64,000 nucleotides of DNA from Alicyclobacillus herbarius DSM 13609 (lineage in GTDB: Bacteria; Bacillota; Bacilli; Alicyclobacillales; Alicyclobacillaceae): the NCBI RefSeq assembly GCF_000430585.1, contig NZ_AUMH01000008.1, forward strand, positions 62,001 through 126,000. Direction: 5' to 3'. The stretch's first letter is position 1. Each line of letters opens with the position of its first letter. Below the pieces are notes generated by a model. It had not been told where the DNA came from. It ran no database searches and was given only the letters and a program-made list of their open reading frames with translations. The translations under genes were made by a program, and so were the position numbers. Positions 27,549 to 37,588 of the stretch are shown in pieces.

Positions 27549-29597
27549 CTCTAAGGACGCCGCACCGATTTTATCCAATAAGAACGCGAACATTTCGGCC
27601 GTCTCGCGCAGCCGGTTGAGCCGGCCGGAGGACCCGAAGTGGCCCGCGCCCATGTGGGTTTTGAGCACCAGCACACCATCGTCCGTTTTAGTGGCGCGCA
27701 GGCGGGCCACCCACTTCGCGGGTTCCCAGTAGGCGACGCGCGGATCGTTCAGACCCGCGGTCACGTACAGGTGCGGATACGGCTTGGCGGTCACGTTGTC
27801 GTACGGGCTGTACGATTTCATGTACGAGTAATACGGCTCCTCCGCTGGATTGCCCCACTCATCCCACTCCAGGGTGGTCAGCGGAATGCTCTCGTCGAGC
27901 ATCGTGGTCACCACATCGACAAACGGTACCAACGCCGCCAACGCCGCGAACAGCTCGCCCCCCAGATTCGCCACCGCGCCCATCAACAGGCCGCCGGCAC
28001 TGCCGCCGTACGCGGCCAGCCGATCCGGTGCTGTATAGCCTTCGGTAATCAGGTGCTGAGCACAGGCGATAAAATCGGTGAACGTGTTCCGTTTTTTCAG
28101 CAGCTTCCCGTCCTCGTACCACTGCCGGCCCATTTCCGATCCGCCCCGCACCTGGGCATAGGCGAGAATGACTCCGCGGTCGAGCAGGGGCAACAGGGTG
28201 GATTGAAAGTGCGGGTTCGTGTTGATTCCGTACGATCCGTACCCGTTGAGAATCAGGGGGGCTGGTCCGCGGCTGCGGCTGTCGCGGCGGTAGACCACGG
28301 CCAGCGGCACGGCGGTGCCATCCTCAGCTTTAGCCCACAATCGCTCCTCGGTGTACGCGTCGCGGTCAAATTCCCCTGGGACCTCCGCCTGCTGCAGGAC
28401 CGTGCGCTCGAGCGTGATGGGGCTTACGGCCAGGGTGGTGCGCGGCGTCAGCAACGATTCGTACTGGACCAGCACTTCCGTCGCGTCGTAGCTCTGGTTG
28501 CCGCCCATGCGTACAGTGTAGAGCGGATCGTCCCAAGACAGGCGCTGCAATTGGCCGTCTCGGTAGACCCACAGCTGAGTCAGGCCTTCCTCGCGACCGC
28601 TGATGAACAGAGCCTCCCGAAACGGATGGAGCCCGGTCAGGTAGCGCCGCTCGTCATACGGGAACAGCTCGCGCCGGTGGGTGGAAGCCGTGACGGGGCA
28701 CGTGAGTACCCGAAAATTCGGCGCTCCCTCGTTGGTCAGGATAAGAAACTCATCCTGCCAGTGCTCCAAAGAGTACTCCACGCCTTGTGTCCGCGGTTGA
28801 AACAGGGTCCACTCGGCGTGTGGCATATCGGCCCGCAGCCACCGCACTTCACTGGTCGTCTTGGAGCCGGCGAGCAAGAACAGGTATTGGCCGCTTCGCG
28901 ACTTGTTCAACTCAAGGGTATAGGTGGTATCGGTCTCTTCGTAAAGCAGGTCATCTTCACCTTGAGACTCCACTTCGTGCCGCCACAGGCGGTACGGCCG
29001 CTGCGTCTCATCGACCGTGATGTAGAACAGGTAGCGGCCGCTTTGGTCCCATTCCACGCTGTTGGATAAGAAGACGTTGGGTATCGTCTCTAGCAGGTCG
29101 TGACCCGTGGTTAGGTCGCGCACGCAGAGCGTATATTTATCGGTGCCGTCGCGATTGACCAGGTACGCCAGGCGCTGCCCGTCCGGGCTGACGCGTACTT
29201 CAGTGACGCTCAAGTAACCGCCTTCCTCGGCCAATTCGTTGACGTCGAGCAGGATTTGTTCCGCTGCCGCATCCAGATCGGCTCGCGTGGCCGCCTGCTT
29301 GCGGGCAAAGATGGGGTACTGTTTACGCTTCTCTATCCGAGTGTAGTAAAAATATGGCCCATCTTGCACGGGGACCTGTTGGTCCACGTCCGGGATGCGT
29401 GCGGCCATTTCGTTGAACAACGACTCGACCAGCGCTTTTAGGGGACGCATTTGTTCCTCGTAATAGGCGTTTTCCGCCTCCAAGTAGGCAATAACCTCCG
29501 GATTATCCCGATTGCGGAGCCAATAATAGTCGTCCTGGCGTTCATCGCCGTGCAAGTGGTGCGGATGCGGGATGCGTTTTGCCACAGGCGCCTTCAT
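27516..29597 (-). CDS. ptrB: Oligopeptidase B, S9 prolyl oligopeptidase family
   Basis: The 693-residue cytosolic serine peptidase has an N-terminal beta-propeller (~70-400) and a C-terminal alpha/beta hydrolase domain. The nucleophile elbow is [10 protein letters not shown] near residue 530, preceded by [15 protein letters not shown]; the catalytic Asp and His follow in GLNDPRV and THMGAGHFG. Family members cut after basic residues in short peptides. ATG at 29597 is 5 nt after GGGAGGGG. Tail-to-tail overlap with the M20 gene is seen. Confidence 0.92.
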   Translation of the reverse strand: MKAPVAKRIPHPHHLHGDERQDDYYWLRNRDNPEVIAYLEAENAYYEEQMRPLKALVESLFNEMAARIPDVDQQVPVQDGPYFYYTRIEKRKQYPIFARKQAATRADLDAAAEQILLDVNELAEEGGYLSVTEVRVSPDGQRLAYLVNRDGTDKYTLCVRDLTTGHDLLETIPNVFLSNSVEWDQSGRYLFYITVDETQRPYRLWRHEVESQGEDDLLYEETDTTYTLELNKSRSGQYLFLLAGSKTTSEVRWLRADMPHAEWTLFQPRTQGVEYSLEHWQDEFLILTNEGAPNFRVLTCPVTASTHRRELFPYDERRYLTGLHPFREALFISGREEGLTQLWVYRDGQLQRLSWDDPLYTVRMGGNQSYDATEVLVQYESLLTPRTTLAVSPITLERTVLQQAEVPGEFDRDAYTEERLWAKAEDGTAVPLAVVYRRDSRSRGPAPLILNGYGSYGINTNPHFQSTLLPLLDRGVILAYAQVRGGSEMGRQWYEDGKLLKKRNTFTDFIACAQHLITEGYTAPDRLAAYGGSAGGLLMGAVANLGGELFAALAALVPFVDVVTTMLDESIPLTTLEWDEWGNPAEEPYYSYMKSYSPYDNVTAKPYPHLYVTAGLNDPRVAYWEPAKWVARLRATKTDDGVLVLKTHMGAGHFGSSGRLNRLRETAEMFAFLLDKIGAASLELSDNAQERPV

Positions 29598-29638
29598 CAA
29601 ACCCCTCCCATGTATCTCGTACTCTCTTTCTCGCCTTA

Positions 29639-29667
29639 ACTATACCGCGTGAAGGCTGGAGTTTCGA
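29639..29667 (-). promoter_or_regulatory. Promoter of the oligopeptidase gene
   Basis: On the minus strand TCGAAA and TATAGT are 17 nt apart, about 40 nt upstream of the ptrB start. It is a good -10 with a moderate -35. Confidence 0.5.
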
Positions 29668-29816
29668 GCCAGGTATGATGGGGAAATGGAATCTCTGGCC
29701 CTGTCGTGGGGGAAGTTACACACGTGAGCCGATTTTCGCGGGACGACGCGTTGGGAAGCGGATGCGAGACGGAGTCAGCGATAACAGTACGTCCGAGTGA
29801 ATGAGGAGGGACGTTC

Positions 29817-32800
29817 GTGAAGGATTCCCCAAACGTAAACACTGTGCATGTCACGGTGGACGGGCGGCCGGTGGAGGTAGCCGCGGATGAACCGGTGCTT
29901 GCCGCCGTGTTACGGACGGATGTTGAGTTTCCCCACGTATGTTTTCACCCGGCGCTAGGGGCCATTGAGACTTGTGACACCTGCATTGCGGAGGTGAACG
30001 GCCAGCTGGTCCGCACTTGCGCCCAGGCGCCGGCGGATGGCATGGTCGTGGACACGCACACCCCGCGCGCCGAGGCAGCGCGGCGCGAGGCAATGGATCG
30101 CATCCTGCATAACCACGAGTTGTACTGTACCGTTTGTGATAACAACAACGGGAACTGCGTCGTGCATAACACCACCATGGCCATGCGCATTAACAGCCAG
30201 AAGTACCCGTTTGCGCCGAAGCCCTATGAACAGGACAATTCGCACCCGTTTTATCGGTACGATCCGGACCAGTGCATTCTTTGTGGGCGCTGCGTGGAGG
30301 CCTGCCAAAACCTGCAGGTGAGCGAGGTGCTTTCGATTGACTGGGAGCGGGAACGCCCGCGTGTCATTTGGGATGACGACGTTCCGATTAACGAATCTTC
30401 TTGTGTTTCCTGTGGCCACTGTGTGACCGTCTGTCCGTGCAACGCTTTGATGGAAAAGTCGATGCTTGGGGAGGCCGGTTTTCTGACCGGGATGAAACCG
30501 TCCCTGTGGGAGTCGATGGTTCACTTGACCAAAGAGGTGGAACCCGGCTACGGGCCGATCTTCACCGTATCCGAGGTGGAGGCGAAGATGCGTGAGTCGC
30601 GCATCAAGCGTACGAAGACGGTCTGCACGTACTGTGGTGTCGGCTGCAGTTTTGACATTTGGACCAAAGGCCGAAAAATCCTCAAGGTGGAACCGCAGCT
30701 TGAGGCTCCGGCGAATCAAATCTCCACCTGCGTCAAGGGCAAGTTTGGCTGGGAGTTTGTAAACAGCGAAGAACGGCTGACGCAACCGTTGCTTCGCCGC
30801 GGGGACGAGTTTGTCCCTGTGTCTTGGGACGAGGCCCTCGACTACACCGCACGGCGGCTGCAGGAGATCCGTCAGAAGGACGGACCGGATGCCATTGGCT
30901 GCATCTCCTCGTCCAAGTGCACGAACGAAGAAAACTATCTGATGCAAAAGTTCGCTCGCGCCGTGATTGGGACCAACAACATCGACAACTGTTCCCGCTA
31001 TTGTCAGACCCCAGCCACCGAGGGGCTCCGAAGGACCGTGGGGTACGGGGGTGACAGTGGAACGATTTACGACCTTACCCTGGCGGACTTGGTCATCATT
31101 GTCGGTGCCAATCCCGCGGAATCGCACCCAGTACTCTCCACCCGGATTCGGCGGGCGCACAAGCTGCACGGCCAGAAGCTCATTGTGGCGGACCTGCGCA
31201 AGAATGACATGGCAAACCGTGCCGATTTGTGGCTGCACCCAAGGCCGGGCACCGACCTCATCTGGTTGGCGGCGGTTACCAAACACATCCTCGACAACGG
31301 CTGGGAGGACAAAGACTTCCTCGAGCGACATGTCAACGGTCTCGACGAGTTCCAACAGTGGCTTGAGCCGTACACCTTGGAGTTCGCCGAAAAGGAAACT
31401 GGGATTCCCCGCGCCGAGCTGGTCAAGGCGGCGGAGATGATTCACGCGGCGGACAAGGTGTGCATCTGCTGGGCGATGGGTGTGACACAGCACGTAATGG
31501 GCAGTGAGACCAGCACGGCAATTTGTAACCTCCTGCTCATCACCGGCAACTTTGGCCGGCCGGGAACCGGCGCCTATCCGCTGCGTGGCCATAATAACGT
31601 CCAGGGAGCCGGCGACTTTGGTTGTGCCCCCGACTACATGCCCGGATACGAGCGAGTAGAGGACGAAGCGGTTCGTGCCAAGTACGAACGCGCCTGGGGC
31701 GTCAAACTGCCTGAGACGCCCGGATTGGATAACCACCAGATGGTGGAGGCGATTCACAAAGGCGAGTTGAAGGCCATGTACCTCAAAGGCGAAGAGATGG
31801 CCTTGGTGGACTCAAACTCCAACCACGTTCAAGCCGCGTTTGAGAAACTGGAGTTTTTCGTCGTTCAGGACGTGTTCTTCAGCAAGACGGCCCAGTTTGC
31901 CGATGTCATCCTGCCGGCCTGCCCGAGCCTTGAAAAGGAAGGGACGTTCACGAATACCGAACGCCGCATCCAGCGTCTGTACCAGGTCTTGCCGCCACTC
32001 GGGGACGCCAAGCCGGACTGGTGGATTATCACCCAACTCGCCCGCCGCATGGGCGCGGATTGGAACTATGAACACCCAGGGCAGATTCTCGATGAGGCGT
32101 GTGCCCTCACCGACTTGATGGTCGGGGTGCGTTGGAACCGGCTGGAGGGTTACAACAGCCTGTTATGGCCGGTTCTTCCAGACGGCCGCGATACACCGCT
32201 CCTCTATGTCGACGGCTTTCCGTTTCCCGACGGTAAAGCGCGCCTACACCCGCCGACCTGGCGTAATCCGGTGCTGGAGCCGGACGCTACGTACGATTTG
32301 CACCTGAACAACGGCCGTATGCTGGAACACTTCCACGAAGGCAACCTGACTTACCGCGTGCGCGGCATCCGCAGCAAGGTCCCGACCACGTACGTGGAGG
32401 TTTCACCTGAACTGGCTAAAGAACGCGGAATTGCCGACGGGGCGCTGGTCCGGCTCGTGTCGCCGTACGGATCGGTCAAGGTGCGGGCCACGGTCACTGA
32501 CCGAGTGCAAGGCAAGGAGTTGTACCTGCCGATGAACACGCCGGCCGACGACGAGGCGGTAAACTACCTCACCAGTAGCTACCATGACGATGTCACTCAT
32601 ACGCCGGCCTACAAAGAGGTTTCGGTGCGTCTTGAGGTGATTGAACCGGAAGGCAAGTCTCCGGTCGTGCGCGGCAACTTCCGCTTGGGCCATCCCAACC
32701 CGAAGGCAGGGGTCGAGGTGGAACGGAAATGGCGGCGCAGCGATTACCGGCCCCTGGTGGAGCGGGAGGCACAGCCGTTCGTCAAAGGCGCGGCGGTGGA

Positions 32801-32960
32801 TGTACAGGCAGTCCGGCGCCACCTACATGGGACTACCGCTCCACAGCCTGGTCCGGGTGGCCATTCGGCAGACGGTCGATCCGGAAGCGGAATGGGCGCG
32901 GGGACACCGGCGTCAGATACCGCGCGCCACCAGCCCACCGCCGACCCAAGCCGGAAATAG
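29817..32960 (+). CDS. fdhF: Formate dehydrogenase alpha subunit (YrhE/FdhF-like)
   Basis: The 1,047-residue molybdenum (or tungsten) enzyme oxidises formate to CO2. In order: a 2Fe2S domain (HVCFHPALGAIETCDTC, ~40-70); a His/Cys cluster motif (HNHELYCTVCDNNNGNC, ~97-115); two ferredoxin Fe4S4 motifs (CILCGRCVEAC, CVSCGHCVTVCPC); a further Fe4S4 at CTYCGVGCSFDIW; then molybdopterin domains. The active-site residue is cysteine, not selenocysteine, in SRYCQTPATEGL. The C-terminal ~60 residues are Ser/Pro/Gly-rich and probably disordered. GTG at 29817 follows GAGGAGGG. The partner DUF1641 gene is 16 nt downstream. Confidence 0.93.
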   Translation: MKDSPNVNTVHVTVDGRPVEVAADEPVLAAVLRTDVEFPHVCFHPALGAIETCDTCIAEVNGQLVRTCAQAPADGMVVDTHTPRAEAARREAMDRILHNHELYCTVCDNNNGNCVVHNTTMAMRINSQKYPFAPKPYEQDNSHPFYRYDPDQCILCGRCVEACQNLQVSEVLSIDWERERPRVIWDDDVPINESSCVSCGHCVTVCPCNALMEKSMLGEAGFLTGMKPSLWESMVHLTKEVEPGYGPIFTVSEVEAKMRESRIKRTKTVCTYCGVGCSFDIWTKGRKILKVEPQLEAPANQISTCVKGKFGWEFVNSEERLTQPLLRRGDEFVPVSWDEALDYTARRLQEIRQKDGPDAIGCISSSKCTNEENYLMQKFARAVIGTNNIDNCSRYCQTPATEGLRRTVGYGGDSGTIYDLTLADLVIIVGANPAESHPVLSTRIRRAHKLHGQKLIVADLRKNDMANRADLWLHPRPGTDLIWLAAVTKHILDNGWEDKDFLERHVNGLDEFQQWLEPYTLEFAEKETGIPRAELVKAAEMIHAADKVCICWAMGVTQHVMGSETSTAICNLLLITGNFGRPGTGAYPLRGHNNVQGAGDFGCAPDYMPGYERVEDEAVRAKYERAWGVKLPETPGLDNHQMVEAIHKGELKAMYLKGEEMALVDSNSNHVQAAFEKLEFFVVQDVFFSKTAQFADVILPACPSLEKEGTFTNTERRIQRLYQVLPPLGDAKPDWWIITQLARRMGADWNYEHPGQILDEACALTDLMVGVRWNRLEGYNSLLWPVLPDGRDTPLLYVDGFPFPDGKARLHPPTWRNPVLEPDATYDLHLNNGRMLEHFHEGNLTYRVRGIRSKVPTTYVEVSPELAKERGIADGALVRLVSPYGSVKVRATVTDRVQGKELYLPMNTPADDEAVNYLTSSYHDDVTHTPAYKEVSVRLEVIEPEGKSPVVRGNFRLGHPNPKAGVEVERKWRRSDYRPLVEREAQPFVKGAAVDVQAVRRHLHGTTAPQPGPGGHSADGRSGSGMGAGTPASDTARHQPTADPSRK

Positions 32961-32976
32961 GAGGAGGGATTTGCAC

Positions 32977-33522
32977 ATGGCACAGCCCATTCGCTCTATC
33001 GCCAAGGCGGCCGTCGATTCATCTGCCGCGCCGCAAAATCTGCGGTCCAACATCGAGGCTGCGGCAGCGGCACACCAGGATGCGGTGTTGGAGGCCATCC
33101 GACTCCTGGCGGCGCTTAAGAAAACCGGACTGCTGGAGATGGCCAGTGCGCTGCTCGAACAGGGTAGCGATGTGTTGGAGATTGTCGTCCGCCAGGCGGA
33201 GAAACCCGAGTACGCCGGCGGGCTCAAGAACCTGATTGGCCTCGTCCAGCTATTGGGCCGCCTCGACCTGACGCGCCTCGAACCGCTCCTGGCTCCGTTT
33301 GTCCGTCCTATGTCGGCCGGCACTGCGGGCGAGGAAGTCCAGGATGTGTCCACTCCCGCCATGGCGCCGGTCAGCGCTGACGGATTTTTTTCGATTCTCG
33401 CCGCCCTGCGCGATCCGGACGTTTCAGCGGGTCTATCGTGGATGCTGGGGCTCCTGCAGGCGATTGGCCGGGGTGTGCGGACCAAAGCGGAGACGGTCGT
33501 AGGTAGTGTGCGGTTTTCGTAG
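32977..33522 (+). CDS. DUF1641 protein (YrhD-like)
   Basis: The 181-residue helical protein contains the DUF1641 signature region (LEIVVRQAEKPEYAGGLKNL, LIGLVQLLGRLD). Homologs accompany YrhE/YjgC formate dehydrogenases in Bacilli and are thought to assist them; the molecular role is unknown. ATG at 32977 with GAGGAGGG. Two hairpins end the operon at 33599-33657. Confidence 0.85.
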   Translation: MAQPIRSIAKAAVDSSAAPQNLRSNIEAAAAAHQDAVLEAIRLLAALKKTGLLEMASALLEQGSDVLEIVVRQAEKPEYAGGLKNLIGLVQLLGRLDLTRLEPLLAPFVRPMSAGTAGEEVQDVSTPAMAPVSADGFFSILAALRDPDVSAGLSWMLGLLQAIGRGVRTKAETVVGSVRFS

Positions 33523-33598
33523 AAGGGATTGCAGAGGCGCTGCGGTGTCTGGATTCGGGGGCGGCGTGGGCGCAACTACAAAGCATGCAAGCGAGAAC

Positions 33599-33620
33599 TT
33601 GAAAAACGTTGTTTTTCGAG
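33599..33620 (+). terminator. Hairpin downstream of the fdh operon
   Basis: CTTGAAAAAC-gtt-GTTTTTCGAG: a 10-bp stem with one wobble, 76 nt after the DUF1641 stop, including a T5 run in its 3' arm. It could act on either strand between the convergent fdh operon and aldo/keto reductase gene. Confidence 0.5.
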
Positions 33621-33630
33621 CGATGACAAC

Positions 33631-33657
33631 AGGCGAGCGCGCATGCGCGGCTCGCCT
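33631..33657. terminator. Second hairpin between convergent genes
   Basis: AGGCGAGC and GCTCGCCT form a perfect 8-bp stem around an 11-nt self-complementary loop. Directly after it the 15-nt unit TTAGACGTGCTCCTA occurs twice in tandem, ending at the aldo/keto reductase 3' end. A bidirectional terminator is likely. Confidence 0.5.
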
Positions 33658-33696
33658 GCTGAATGCGCGTTAGACGTGCTCCTATTAGACGTGCTC

Positions 33697-34527
33697 CTAA
33701 AAGTTGAAATTGTCTGGATCCGCTCCGAAGCGATGATTTTGGTTCAAACCGTCAATTCTGGCCATGTCTTCGGCGGACAACTCGAAGTCAAACACGTTCG
33801 CATTTTCAATGATGCGATTTTCGTGCACCGACTTTGGAATCGTCACGACCTCGTTTTGCAGGTCCCAGCGCAGCACGATTTGGGCCGGCGTTTTGCCATA
33901 CTTTTGGGCGAGATCGGCGAGCAGCGGCTGGTCCAAGTGGCCCTGCATCAGCGGGCTCCAGGCCTCCAGTTGAATCTTGTGCTGCTTGCAGAAGGTGTGC
34001 AGTTCCTTTTGTGTCAGCAAGGGGTGGTACTCGACCTGGTTCACCATCGGGACGACCTGGCTGTCGGCCATGACGTCCTCCAAGTGATGGATTTGGAAGT
34101 TGCTGACCCCAATCGCGCGCACCACACCATCCTGATAGAGGCGCTCCAGCGCTTTCCATGTATCCTTGTACTTTCCTTTCACCGGCCAGTGAATCAAGTA
34201 CAAATCCACGTACTCAAATCCGAGCCGCTTACGGCTTTCTTCAAACGCCCGCAGCGTGCTGTCATAACCCTGGTCCGCGTTCCAAACCTTTGTTGTAACA
34301 AAGACCTCTTCACGCGGTACGCCGGACTCACGAATGGCCTCTCCGACGCCCGTTTCGTTACCGTAGGCAGCCGCGGTATCGATGTGCCGATAGCCGTGGG
34401 CAAGGGCTGCTTTGACGGAATTCTTCACTTCGTCTCCATTTTGGACCTGCCACACACCCAAGCCCAGCCAGGGCATCTGGACGCCGTTGTGTAACACCGT
34501 CGAGTCTGAAAGGTGACGAGCCACCAT
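33697..34527 (-). CDS. Aldo/keto reductase (YvgN/DkgA type)
   Basis: The 276-residue NADPH-dependent TIM-barrel reductase shows the AKR tetrad. Asp and Tyr are in [15 protein letters not shown], Lys in FVTTKVWN, and His in [10 protein letters not shown]-terminal [22 protein letters not shown] is the coenzyme-binding region (quoted within limits as [10 protein letters not shown]). Members reduce methylglyoxal, diketogluconate and other carbonyls. ATG at 34527 after GGGGAGGTTGATTCGCG. Monocistronic by context. Confidence 0.92.
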   Translation of the reverse strand: MVARHLSDSTVLHNGVQMPWLGLGVWQVQNGDEVKNSVKAALAHGYRHIDTAAAYGNETGVGEAIRESGVPREEVFVTTKVWNADQGYDSTLRAFEESRKRLGFEYVDLYLIHWPVKGKYKDTWKALERLYQDGVVRAIGVSNFQIHHLEDVMADSQVVPMVNQVEYHPLLTQKELHTFCKQHKIQLEAWSPLMQGHLDQPLLADLAQKYGKTPAQIVLRWDLQNEVVTIPKSVHENRIIENANVFDFELSAEDMARIDGLNQNHRFGADPDNFNF

Positions 34528-34643
34528 CGCGAATCAACCTCCCCATTGTGGGACTTACGGCACATGCACGCCGCACAAACTCTACTTTAATCCATAATTG
34601 AGCGGAGATTCAAGCATGTATGGAAGACAAGGTAACAGGGGGC

Positions 34644-34668
34644 GACGCCGGGCGCGCGGCCCGGTGTC
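34644..34668 (-). terminator. GC hairpin after the alpha/beta hydrolase gene
   Basis: CCGGGC-gcgcg-GCCCGG extended by GAC/GTC, about 80 nt past the hydrolase stop on the minus strand. No T-run follows, so function is uncertain. Confidence 0.35.
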
Positions 34669-34750
34669 GGCGGGACAAGGCAAGTGGCTCGGCGTCGCGG
34701 GGCATTGAATTTGGGGCCGGGCCACTGCGCGGACAGAGATGGGGAGTATG

Positions 34751-35563
34751 TCATTGGATGCGCAGCAGCTGCTCCGATTCTACGATGCCGGAAACCGCAA
34801 AGTCGTGAACGGCGCGTGCCACCATGCGCGGATCTTCCAAAGGAAGAAAGTGACCGCTACCGGGAATCGTCATCAATACGGAATCGGCAATTTCCTGATG
34901 CAAAAACATGGGGCCGGCCGGATCGACAATATGGTCTTCGGCCCCACAAAGGATCAGTGTCCGGGTGTCAATGTGGTGCACGTCCTTCGTCCGGTCAAAC
35001 TGAGCGGCGGCAAGGAAATCATGATAGCTGGCCTCAAGGGACACCGCCTGGTTCTTGAACAAGGATTTCCGTAGCCGTTCAGGAGCGCCCGCAGCAAACC
35101 CCCGGCCGAGGAAGTACTCGGCATCGTAATCTCCGTGTGCCAGCCGTTGGAGAAACGTGTTCGGGACGGATAGTTTCGCGGCGGTATTGAGCAGGACGAG
35201 GCCGTCCAGCCAATCCGGCCGGTCAATCGCCAATTCCTGACCGATGGCGCCGCCCATGGAATGGCCGACGTAAATGAACCGCTGGCCGAGGTCCGGGTGC
35301 AAACGGGTGATGACTTGAACGAAATCACGGATAAACGATGCATAATCGCCCACCCGGGTTCGCGCTTCTCCCGATGATCGGTAATGTCCGGGCAGGTCGA
35401 GCAAAATCCCTTCCACGTCGCCCATCTGCGCCAAACGCGCCATCACCGGCAGCCAAAACGACGCATAGCTGCTGGCGCCATGGACAAACAGGAGCTTGTA
35501 TGGCCCCGATTTATCGCCGGTACGGTCATAGAAAATGCGTTCACCCTGAACTTCACAATACAT
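34751..35563 (-). CDS. Alpha/beta hydrolase
   Basis: The 270-residue product has the oxyanion/strand motif LLFVHGASSYASFW, LDLPGHYRSSG, the nucleophile elbow YVGHSMGGAIGQE, an acid in LILCGAEDHIVDP and the catalytic His in GSGHFLPLEDP. The substrate is unknown; esterases, lactonases and meta-cleavage hydrolases share this fold. The ATG at 35563 lies 8 nt after AAGAGGTGG; a TTG at 35611 would add 16 residues without a ribosome site. Confidence 0.85.
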   Translation of the reverse strand: MYCEVQGERIFYDRTGDKSGPYKLLFVHGASSYASFWLPVMARLAQMGDVEGILLDLPGHYRSSGEARTRVGDYASFIRDFVQVITRLHPDLGQRFIYVGHSMGGAIGQELAIDRPDWLDGLVLLNTAAKLSVPNTFLQRLAHGDYDAEYFLGRGFAAGAPERLRKSLFKNQAVSLEASYHDFLAAAQFDRTKDVHHIDTRTLILCGAEDHIVDPAGPMFLHQEIADSVLMTIPGSGHFLPLEDPRMVARAVHDFAVSGIVESEQLLRIQ

Positions 35564-35847
35564 ATTGAGATCCACCTCTTTGTGGCTGTACGGCTTCGTA
35601 TGTGAGGACAAAACCTCAGTTTCTCACCTTACACCTCGCGCGATGGACTGGCAAATCATGAAAGCGCCCACCTAGAGATTTCCCGAAAATGGAATTCCTC
35701 AACAGGCGATATGTGTTTCGGACCATCTCTTGAAGCGGACGAGTCGCGGCCCAGTTAATGGGACGCTGGGGCAATCTAAGGGGACTTCGTGCTAGAATAG
35801 AAAGCGTTATACAAGCAGTCATTCCGCGAGAAAGTGAGGACATTATC

Positions 35848-36570
35848 ATGGGACAATCCATCCGTGTTACCGTTTGGAATGAATTCCGCCACGAGCAGAC
35901 CGATGCGAACGTGCGCGAAGTGTACCCAGAGGGTATCCATCAGACCATCGCGCGTTTCCTTGCGGAAGACGGCCATCAGGTGCGCACGGCCACTTTGGAT
36001 GAACCTGAACATGGATTGACGGAAGCGGTTTTGCAGGACACCGACGTCTTGATTTGGTGGGGGCATGTAGCTCACCATGAGGTCTCCGATGAAGTGGTCG
36101 AGCGTGTGGTTCAGCGCGTTTGGCAGGGCATGGGCCTGATTGTCCTGCACTCTGGCCACTTTTCCAAAGTGTTTAAGCGCTTGATGGGAACCACTTGCGA
36201 TTTGAAATGGCGTGAAGCCGGAGAGCGCGAACGTCTCTGGGTGGTCAATCCCAGCCATCCGATTGTGCGCGGCCTCGGGGAATATATTGAACTCCCACAT
36301 GAAGAAATGTATGGCGAACACTTTGACGTGCCGACGCCCGATGAGGTGGTGTTCATCAGCTGGTTCCAAGGCGGTGAGGTGTTCCGAAGCGGCCTGACCT
36401 ACCGGCGCGGACGTGGCAAGGTGTTTTACTTCCGGCCCGGGCACGAGACGCACCCAACGTATCACAATCCAGAGGTGCAGACCGTGATTCGCAATGCCGT
36501 ACGGTGGGCTGCAGACAACGGTGGGGTCGCCCCGGTGTACGGCAATCGGAAGCCGCTAGAGTCGCTGTAA
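35848..36570 (+). CDS. ThuA domain protein
   Basis: The 240-residue product is a ThuA-like, glutamine-amidotransferase-fold protein: [46 protein letters not shown] and [18 protein letters not shown]. ThuA proteins act in trehalose/sucrose use through 3-keto sugar intermediates in rhizobia. Here the gene precedes a TIM-barrel epimerase-like gene and a Gfo/Idh/MocA dehydrogenase, the usual partners. ATG at 35848 after AGTGAGGA; a TAGAAT 54 nt upstream may be a -10 box. Confidence 0.88.
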   Translation: MGQSIRVTVWNEFRHEQTDANVREVYPEGIHQTIARFLAEDGHQVRTATLDEPEHGLTEAVLQDTDVLIWWGHVAHHEVSDEVVERVVQRVWQGMGLIVLHSGHFSKVFKRLMGTTCDLKWREAGERERLWVVNPSHPIVRGLGEYIELPHEEMYGEHFDVPTPDEVVFISWFQGGEVFRSGLTYRRGRGKVFYFRPGHETHPTYHNPEVQTVIRNAVRWAADNGGVAPVYGNRKPLESL

Positions 36571-36792
36571 TGGCCGGTGCCGGACGGCGCTGCTTCTACA
36601 GAGGAGGGGCGGCCGGCCGATTGATTGACGCTGGCTGTTCAGGATGAAGTGGTTCAGAGCCAAATGCGTAAGGACATGACCAGATACGTCATTCTCACTG
36701 GGTACGGGGTGTGGTTAAATCATAAGTACACGCCCAAACGGCAAGCGGTTTCCGCTGTCGTAGGATGCATCAGAAAGGAATGAATCTGGGTC

Positions 36793-37572
36793 ATGTCGAG
36801 ACAAGTTGCCTTGCAATTGTATTCTGTCCGGGAGCCGGCGGCCAAGGATTTCGTCGGCACTCTGCGGCAGGTTGCCGAAATCGGTTACCGAGGTGTCGAG
36901 TTTGCCGGTTACGGGGGGCTCTCGGCCGAGCAGCTGCGCGCTTTGCTGGACGAGTTGGGGCTGACCGCGGTAGGAAGCCACATCAGCTTCGACGCCCTCG
37001 AAACCCGTCTGGAAGAAGAGGTTGCGTATCTGGCGGCCATCGGCAGTCGTTATGCCGTCTGTCCGTTTTTGTCTGAGCCGCATCGGTACCAGGCAGAGAA
37101 ACCGGAGGCGTGGCAGCATACACTCGACGTTTTCAATCGAGCGGGCCGTGCGTTTCAGGAAGCGGGCATTCGCTTTGGCTACCACAACCACTGGTTTGAG
37201 TTTGAGGAAAAAGTAGGCGGCGAGTGGTTGTTTGACGCCCTCTTTCGTGGCACGGATGCAGACTTGGTGTGTGTTGAGCTGGACACCTGCTGGGCGGAGC
37301 GCGCCGGTCAGAGTGCTCCCGCCTACTTGGCGCGCTACGCGGGCCGGGTGCCGCTGATTCACCTAAAGGATATTCGCCGCAGTCCTTCTGGCGAGGTAGA
37401 AACCGTTTCCCTCGGCGAGGGAGACATTAACCTCCAGGCTATCGTGGAGGCAGCCGACGCGGCCGGTGTTGAGTGGCTGATTGTCGAGCAGGACCACTCC
37501 CAGGGCGATCCGCTCGAAAGTGTAGCCAATAGTATGCGCTGGCTGCGGGAAAACAGCATCGTGGAAGACTAA
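36793..37572 (+). CDS. Sugar phosphate isomerase/epimerase (TIM barrel)
   Basis: The 259-residue product is of the xylose-isomerase-like/AP endonuclease 2 fold. Metal-ligand strands are visible: FGYHNHWFEFE, VCVELDTCWAE, PLIHLKDIRR and WLIVEQDHSQGDP. Homologs isomerise or hydrolyse keto-sugars (IolE-, ThuB-neighbour type). It precedes the Gfo/Idh gene by 16 nt. The 222-nt gap upstream holds only the small inverted repeat AGCGGTTTCCGCT (36744-36756), possibly an operator. Confidence 0.88.
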   Translation: MSRQVALQLYSVREPAAKDFVGTLRQVAEIGYRGVEFAGYGGLSAEQLRALLDELGLTAVGSHISFDALETRLEEEVAYLAAIGSRYAVCPFLSEPHRYQAEKPEAWQHTLDVFNRAGRAFQEAGIRFGYHNHWFEFEEKVGGEWLFDALFRGTDADLVCVELDTCWAERAGQSAPAYLARYAGRVPLIHLKDIRRSPSGEVETVSLGEGDINLQAIVEAADAAGVEWLIVEQDHSQGDPLESVANSMRWLRENSIVED

Positions 37573-37588
37573 CAGGAGGGACACACGG

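Noticed and set aside
27639-29069. 476-codon plus-strand frame
   Set aside because: It is antisense to the clearly identified oligopeptidase B and is a by-product of high G+C at codon third positions.
29955-31757. 600-codon minus-strand frame
   Set aside because: It lies fully opposite the formate dehydrogenase gene and has no recognisable domains.
29817-32960. Selenocysteine-containing formate dehydrogenase
   Set aside because: The active-site codon in SRYCQTP is a cysteine codon and there is no in-frame TGA.
33529-34494. 321-codon plus-strand frame
   Set aside because: It is antisense to the aldo/keto reductase and shows no family resemblance.
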